Of a stretch of 64,000 bases of DNA, positions 60,105 to 64,000 are shown in pieces. How positions within the stretch are numbered: the stretch's first letter is position 1; every line of letters starts with the position of its first letter. The notes beneath the pieces were generated by a model, which saw only the letters and a program-made list of their open reading frames with translations, had not been told where the DNA came from and did no database searches. The position numbers and the translations under genes were made by a program. This DNA comes from Mycobacterium sp. E3198 (GTDB lineage: Bacteria > Actinomycetota > Actinomycetes > Mycobacteriales > Mycobacteriaceae): the NCBI RefSeq assembly GCF_001667015.1, contig NZ_LZIS01000257.1, forward strand, positions 1 through 64,000. The letters are read 5' to 3'.

Positions 60105-60139
60105 CCGGCCGCCAGAACCCAACGCAGAGAGCGGATTCG

Positions 60140-60940
60140 ATGATGGAACGCACCGAACGCGGCAGGCGCCTGTTCACGGAGGTGATGACGGCGCCGCCGC
60201 CCGACGATCCCAGCCCCACGACGGCCAGCGGCCTGATCGAGTTCGTCTTCGCCGAAATCTGGTCGCGACGGATCCTGAGCAGACGAGACCGGCGCTTCGT
60301 CACGCTGCCCTGCGTCGCGGCCGCCGACGCCGAGGGGCCGCTGCAGGATCACGTGTACGCGGCGCTCAACAGCGGCGACCTGAGCATCACCGAGATGCGG
60401 GAAACCGTCCTGCATTTCGCGGTGTACGGCGGGTGGCCCAAGGCCTCCCGGTTCAACATGGCGGTCGACGCGCAGTGGGAACGCATCCACCGCGAGCGGG
60501 GCCACGACGTGCCGGCACCCGAGCCGCTGCTCCCCCTGGCCACGCCGAGCGATCCGGAGAGTCGGCTGGCCACCGGGGAGCAATGCTTCAAGGCGGTCAA
60601 TTGCATTCCCTTCGCGCCGATCCGGGACAACCCCTACTCCGGCGCGGGCATTTTGAACTTCGTGTTCGGCGAGATGTGGCTGCGGCCCGGGCTGGGGATG
60701 AAGGAGCGGCGGCTGGTGACGGTGGCCTGCGTGGCCATCCAGGGCGCGCCGATCCCGATCCTGAGCCACGTCTACGCCGCGCTCAAGAGCCGTGACGTCT
60801 CCTTCGACGAGATGGACGAGCTGGCGTTGCATTTCGCCGCGTACTACGGCTGGCCGAAGGCCGCCCACCTGGCCCAGGTGATCGGCGAACAGCAGCGGCG
60901 CGTCTCGGCCGAATGGCGCACGGAGGCCACCACGGCATGA
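60140..60940 (+). CDS. Double carboxymuconolactone-decarboxylase-domain protein
   Basis: 266 residues from ATG 60140 (ATG 60143 also possible). It contains two similar CMD repeats: RRFVTLPCVAAADAEG to HFAVYGGWPKASRF (about 52-110) and RRLVTVACVAIQGAPI to HFAAYYGWPKAAHL (about 192-250). Neither has the CxxC of AhpD, so it is a lactone or dienoate type, not peroxidase. Fused repeats of this family occur in steroid and terpenoid catabolic loci. Coupled to the aldehyde dehydrogenase gene by an ATGA overlap. Confidence 0.84.
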   Translation: MMERTERGRRLFTEVMTAPPPDDPSPTTASGLIEFVFAEIWSRRILSRRDRRFVTLPCVAAADAEGPLQDHVYAALNSGDLSITEMRETVLHFAVYGGWPKASRFNMAVDAQWERIHRERGHDVPAPEPLLPLATPSDPESRLATGEQCFKAVNCIPFAPIRDNPYSGAGILNFVFGEMWLRPGLGMKERRLVTVACVAIQGAPIPILSHVYAALKSRDVSFDEMDELALHFAAYYGWPKAAHLAQVIGEQQRRVSAEWRTEATTA

Positions 60941-62379
60941 ACCTGTCCGGAGGGCTGCTGATCGCCGGCGACCGCATCACCCGGTCGTCCGGCGGAACCC
61001 ACGACCACATCTATCCCGCCACCGGCCAACCGAATGCCAGCGTGCCGCTGGCCGGTGCCGCCGAGATCAACGAGGCGGTCGCCACCGCGTGGAACGCCCA
61101 CCGCGAATGGATGTCGCACACCGCCGACCGCCGCCGCGATCTGTTGATCGATCTCGCCGACGCGGTTCACGACAACCTCGACGAGCTGGCGCGGCTCAAC
61201 GTGCACGACTACGCCGTCCCGATCTCGTTCGCCCACAACGGGATTCTCCTCGAACGATTTCTGCGTCACTTCGCCGGCTACGTCGACAAGCCGCACGGCA
61301 TCAGCACGCCGGTGGCCGAATCGTTCGACGTCAACCTGGTGGAGCGCGAGCCGTACGGCGTCGTCGGCGTCATCACGCCGTGGAACGGCGCGCTGGTGGT
61401 GATCGGATCCTGCGTCGTCCCGGCGCTGGCCGCGGGCAACGCCGTCGTGCTGAAACCCTCGGAGGTGGCACCGTTTGCCGCCCTGCGGTTCGGCGAGTTG
61501 TGCACCGCCGTCGGGCTGCCGCCCGGCCTGGTCAACGTGGTGCCGGCGGGGCCGGAGGGCGGCAACGCGCTCGTCCGCCACCCGGGCGTCCGCAAGATCC
61601 ACTTCACCGGAGGCGGGGCGACCGCCCGCAACGTCCTGCGGGCCGCGGCGGCCAACCTGACGCCGGTGGTCACCGAGCTCGGCGGCAAGTCGGCGAGCAT
61701 CGTTTTCGACGACGCCGACCTCGACGCCGCGGCGATGCTGGCGGCGCACCAGGGCCCACTGATCCAATCGGGGCAGAGCTGCGCCTGCGCGAGCCGGGTC
61801 CTGGTCCATGAATCCGTCTACGACGCGTTCACGCAGAGGTTCCTCGCGGTGGTCGAGGGCGCGACGGTCGGTGACCCCTTCGACCCCGGCGTCGTGTTCG
61901 GGCCCGTGATCAGCCAGGCCGCTGCGGACCGCATCGTCGCCGAGATCGAGGAGGCGGCCGACAGTAAGTCCGGCGAATTGCTCACCGGCGGACGAAGATT
62001 GGGCGGCGAGCTGGCCGCGGGTTACTACATCGAGCCGACCGTGTTCGGCGGGGTTGACAACAACTCCAGCCTGGCCCAGACGGAGACCTTCGGGCCGGTC
62101 GTGTCCCTGATGAAGTTCGGCAGCGAAGCCGAGGCGGTGCGCATCGCCAACGACACGCCCTACGGCCTGAACGCCTTCGTGCAGACGCGCGACCTCACCC
62201 GCGCCCATCGGATGGCACGCCGGCTCGAGGCGGGATCGGTCTGGATCAACACGTTCAGCGACATCTCGCCGCAGGGCCCCTACGGCGGTTTTAAGCAGAG
62301 CGGCTTCGGCCGCACCGGCGGCCTCGAGGGCCTCTACGAATTCCTGCAAGTCAAGAACATCCGTATCGGCATGGGCTGA
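60937..62379 (+). CDS. Aldehyde dehydrogenase (NAD(P)-dependent)
   Basis: 480 residues from ATG 60937. Catalytic Cys282 in SGQSCACASR, general base Glu247 in VTELGGKSAS, cofactor residues in VITPWNGALVV and LKPSEVAPFAALRF, FTGGGATARN in place of the usual FTGS, and QTETFGPVVSL with SGFGRTGGLEGLYEF. Oxidises an aldehyde from the alcohol produced by the SDRs to the acid. The usual FTGS-type Ser is changed to FTGGG, tolerated in some members. Confidence 0.93.
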   Translation: MNLSGGLLIAGDRITRSSGGTHDHIYPATGQPNASVPLAGAAEINEAVATAWNAHREWMSHTADRRRDLLIDLADAVHDNLDELARLNVHDYAVPISFAHNGILLERFLRHFAGYVDKPHGISTPVAESFDVNLVEREPYGVVGVITPWNGALVVIGSCVVPALAAGNAVVLKPSEVAPFAALRFGELCTAVGLPPGLVNVVPAGPEGGNALVRHPGVRKIHFTGGGATARNVLRAAAANLTPVVTELGGKSASIVFDDADLDAAAMLAAHQGPLIQSGQSCACASRVLVHESVYDAFTQRFLAVVEGATVGDPFDPGVVFGPVISQAAADRIVAEIEEAADSKSGELLTGGRRLGGELAAGYYIEPTVFGGVDNNSSLAQTETFGPVVSLMKFGSEAEAVRIANDTPYGLNAFVQTRDLTRAHRMARRLEAGSVWINTFSDISPQGPYGGFKQSGFGRTGGLEGLYEFLQVKNIRIGMG

Positions 62380-62397
62380 AGCGTTTACAGTTCCAGG

Positions 62398-63885
62398 GTG
62401 ACCAGAAGCGTCGCCGTGATCGGCGCGGGCCCGGGTGGGCTGGCCACGGCGCGCTGGCTCCTGGCGCAGGGCTTCGAGCCGACGATCTTCGAGAAGGCGC
62501 CGATGCTGGGCGGGCAGTGGACGGGCCTGCCCGGGCTGAGCGGCGTATGGCCGGGCATGCACACGAACAGCAGTCGCGTCCTGACCGCCTTCGGCGACCT
62601 CGAGCCCGAGACCGACCTCGTCTACCCGCCCAACCGCGAAATCCTCGGCTACCTGCATCGCTACGCCGACAAGTTCGGCCTCACCCCCCGCATCCGGCTC
62701 GACACGCGGGTCGACCTGATCGGACGTCACAGCGCGGGGTGGATCGTCCGTCACGGCGGCGCCGACGAGGTCTTCGCGCGGGTGGTGGTCGCAACGGGCA
62801 GGTTCCACACGCCCGCCATCCCCGCGGTGCCAGGTCTCGAGACGTTCGCCGGGGCCGCCGGGGCCATCGCGAGCTACCAGTACCGCGACCCCGCGCCGTA
62901 CCGCGACAAACGCGTTCTGGTGGCCGGCTGCGCGATCAGCGCCCTGGAGATCGCCGCGGACCTGGCGCACCTGGGCGCGGCGCGGGTGGTGGTGACCCAG
63001 CGGCGGCAAAGGTATGTCCTGCCGAAGTTCGCCGCTGGCGTGCCCTCAGATAGCCGGATCTACACGCGATACGGCGCCCTGGCGAGCGAGCGCCTTCCGG
63101 CGGCCGAGATCGACCGTCAGCTGAGGGAGATCGTCGTCGAGGCGGCGGGAAGCCCCGAGCAGTACGGGGCGCCGCCGCCCGACCCGTCGCTCTTGGCGGC
63201 CGGCGTGACGCTCAATCAGCATTACCTGCCGCTCGTCGCCGAGGGGCGGATCACAATGCGGCCGTGGATGAAGGCCATCGCGGGCACGCGCGTCACCTTC
63301 GCCGACGGGAATGCCGAGGACTTCGACGGGATCGTGTTCGGCACCGGGTTCACCTTGTCCCTGCCCTTCTTGAGCGAGGAGGTCCGCGCCATCCTCGACC
63401 TCGACACGGTGCATATGGACGCCGACCGCTACACGTTCCACCCCGATCTGCCCGGCATGGCCTTCGTCGGCATGTGGGACCAGTCGGGCGGATACTTTGT
63501 GCCGCTGGAACTTCAAGCCCGGTGGATCGCGTACGCGTGGGGCGGCGCCATCCCGGCCACCGCCGAGGACGACCAGCGCAGATCGATCGGTGCATATCGC
63601 GCGCGGCGAGGGTTACCGCAGAAAACCCAAATGAACCTCGCGGCAACCACTTTTGCCCGAGCCGCCGGGGTGGAGCCACATCTGGACGACTGGCCGCGGC
63701 TGCGGCGGGCCCTGCTGTTCGGTCCGCTGGCACCCAGTTGTTTTCGCCTCGACGGCCCGGACGCGTTGGCCGCCGCGCCAACTCGATTCGCGCGCGACGC
63801 CGCAGCCTTCGGTGCGATCACGTCGAACGAGCTGACCGGGCGCGAAGCGAAGTACTGGTCGCTGGTCGAAACCGCGGTGAGCTGA
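62398..63885 (+). CDS. Flavin monooxygenase (FMO/Baeyer-Villiger-like)
   Basis: 495 residues from GTG 62398. FAD motif GAGPGGLATA (9-18), GGQWTG, and HTNSSRVLTAF follow the FMO family. The second dinucleotide site is VLVAGCAISALEIAADL, with GCAISA in place of GxGxSG. The FMO/BVMO signature (FxGxxxHxxxF/W) is weakened: after VPGLETFAGAAG there is no His. It may still be a flavoenzyme oxidising a ketone or thioether. It starts 18 bases after the ALDH gene and so belongs to the same cluster. Confidence 0.85.
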   Translation: MTRSVAVIGAGPGGLATARWLLAQGFEPTIFEKAPMLGGQWTGLPGLSGVWPGMHTNSSRVLTAFGDLEPETDLVYPPNREILGYLHRYADKFGLTPRIRLDTRVDLIGRHSAGWIVRHGGADEVFARVVVATGRFHTPAIPAVPGLETFAGAAGAIASYQYRDPAPYRDKRVLVAGCAISALEIAADLAHLGAARVVVTQRRQRYVLPKFAAGVPSDSRIYTRYGALASERLPAAEIDRQLREIVVEAAGSPEQYGAPPPDPSLLAAGVTLNQHYLPLVAEGRITMRPWMKAIAGTRVTFADGNAEDFDGIVFGTGFTLSLPFLSEEVRAILDLDTVHMDADRYTFHPDLPGMAFVGMWDQSGGYFVPLELQARWIAYAWGGAIPATAEDDQRRSIGAYRARRGLPQKTQMNLAATTFARAAGVEPHLDDWPRLRRALLFGPLAPSCFRLDGPDALAAAPTRFARDAAAFGAITSNELTGREAKYWSLVETAVS

Positions 63886-63895
63886 CGGCGCGGCG

Positions 63896-64000
63896 CTAGG
63901 CCAGTGTCGCGAACTCGGCCTGCAACTCATCCAGGCGGCGCAGAGTCTCGCCGCGGGGCTCGGTGGGCAGTTCCACCAAAACCTGTTCCAGCCCGAGTGC
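63896..64000 (-). CDS. LLM-class oxidoreductase, C-terminal end (cut by window)
   Basis: Only the last 34 codons are visible: ALGLEQVLVELPTEPRGE then TLRRLDELQAEF, ending ATLA-stop. The VELPTEPRxETLRRLDEL end is typical of LLM-class F420-dependent oxidoreductases of mycobacteria. The body lies beyond 64000. It is convergent with the FMO gene (11-base gap). Confidence 0.7.
   Translation of the reverse strand, partial: ALGLEQVLVELPTEPRGETLRRLDELQAEFATLA

Overview
The window is high-GC actinobacterial DNA from a slow-growing-type Mycobacterium, plausibly near the M. avium complex. The reasons are a complete mce/yrbE operon, MmpS/MmpL, a PE protein with a PE-PPE lipase-like domain, MspA-family and DUF732 secreted proteins, F420-dependent LLM enzymes, mycofactocin-type SDRs and a block syntenic with M. 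tuberculosis Rv3065-Rv3075c (synteny recalled, not aligned). Genes are dense and many adjoin by 4-bp ATGA/GTGA/TTGA overlaps. No gene-free stretch exceeds 300 bp. The longest gaps (10263-10509, 45181-45398, 46638-46872) hold at most short regulatory motifs.

1-10262 (minus strand): an eleven-gene unit of STAS-like protein, CAP protein, DUF732 protein, YrbEA, YrbEB and MceA to MceF, with MceF running off the left edge. It encodes a lipid importer, preceded by two small exported proteins coupled to it. 10510-18581 (mostly plus): two tiny coupled genes, an Hsp70-like ATPase, PPK2, an SDR, an FGD-like F420 enzyme, and an acyl-CoA operon (enoyl-CoA hydratase, a frameshifted class III CoA transferase, an ACAD10/11-like dehydrogenase). 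18591-25499: MspA-like porin, small secreted protein, APH-like kinase plus SDR, DoxX, hydrolases, the Mmr SMR pump and a secreted papain-fold protein. 25645-34350: SDR coupled to a PE-PPE protein, DUF732, an MmpS/MmpL pair, hydrolase, SDR. 34369-41788: a catabolic cluster of three paralogous amidohydrolases, an acetoacetate-decarboxylase-fold protein, an SDR, an IclR regulator with a candidate operator, and a TauD-type dioxygenase. 41801-44539: hypothetical protein, zinc-ribbon class III cyclase, Tat-exported DUF1906 protein.

44557-46911 is a small integrated island. A 27-bp copy of the 3' end of tRNA-Ala(GGC) lies at its left end and the intact tRNA at its right. It carries a BrnT-like/ribbon-helix-helix toxin-antitoxin pair and a DUF6880-like protein, with no integrase left. 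47019-54359 resumes conserved order: pgmA, two crcB fluoride channels, an MbtK-like acyltransferase, LLM enzyme, DUF488 protein, an HNH/DUF222 gene with a perfect SOS box over its start codon, a DsbA-fold protein and a CitE-like lyase.

54415-64000: membrane protein, small exported protein with a Gly/Leu-rich C-terminal anchor and a strong terminator, hemerythrin-like protein, SelO, then a TetR regulator diverging from a five-gene plus-strand catabolic cluster (two mycofactocin-type SDRs, a double carboxymuconolactone-decarboxylase protein, an aldehyde dehydrogenase, a flavin monooxygenase). Two identical-pattern palindromes, GTAACnnnGTTAC, lie between the TetR gene and this cluster. The right edge cuts an LLM oxidoreductase.
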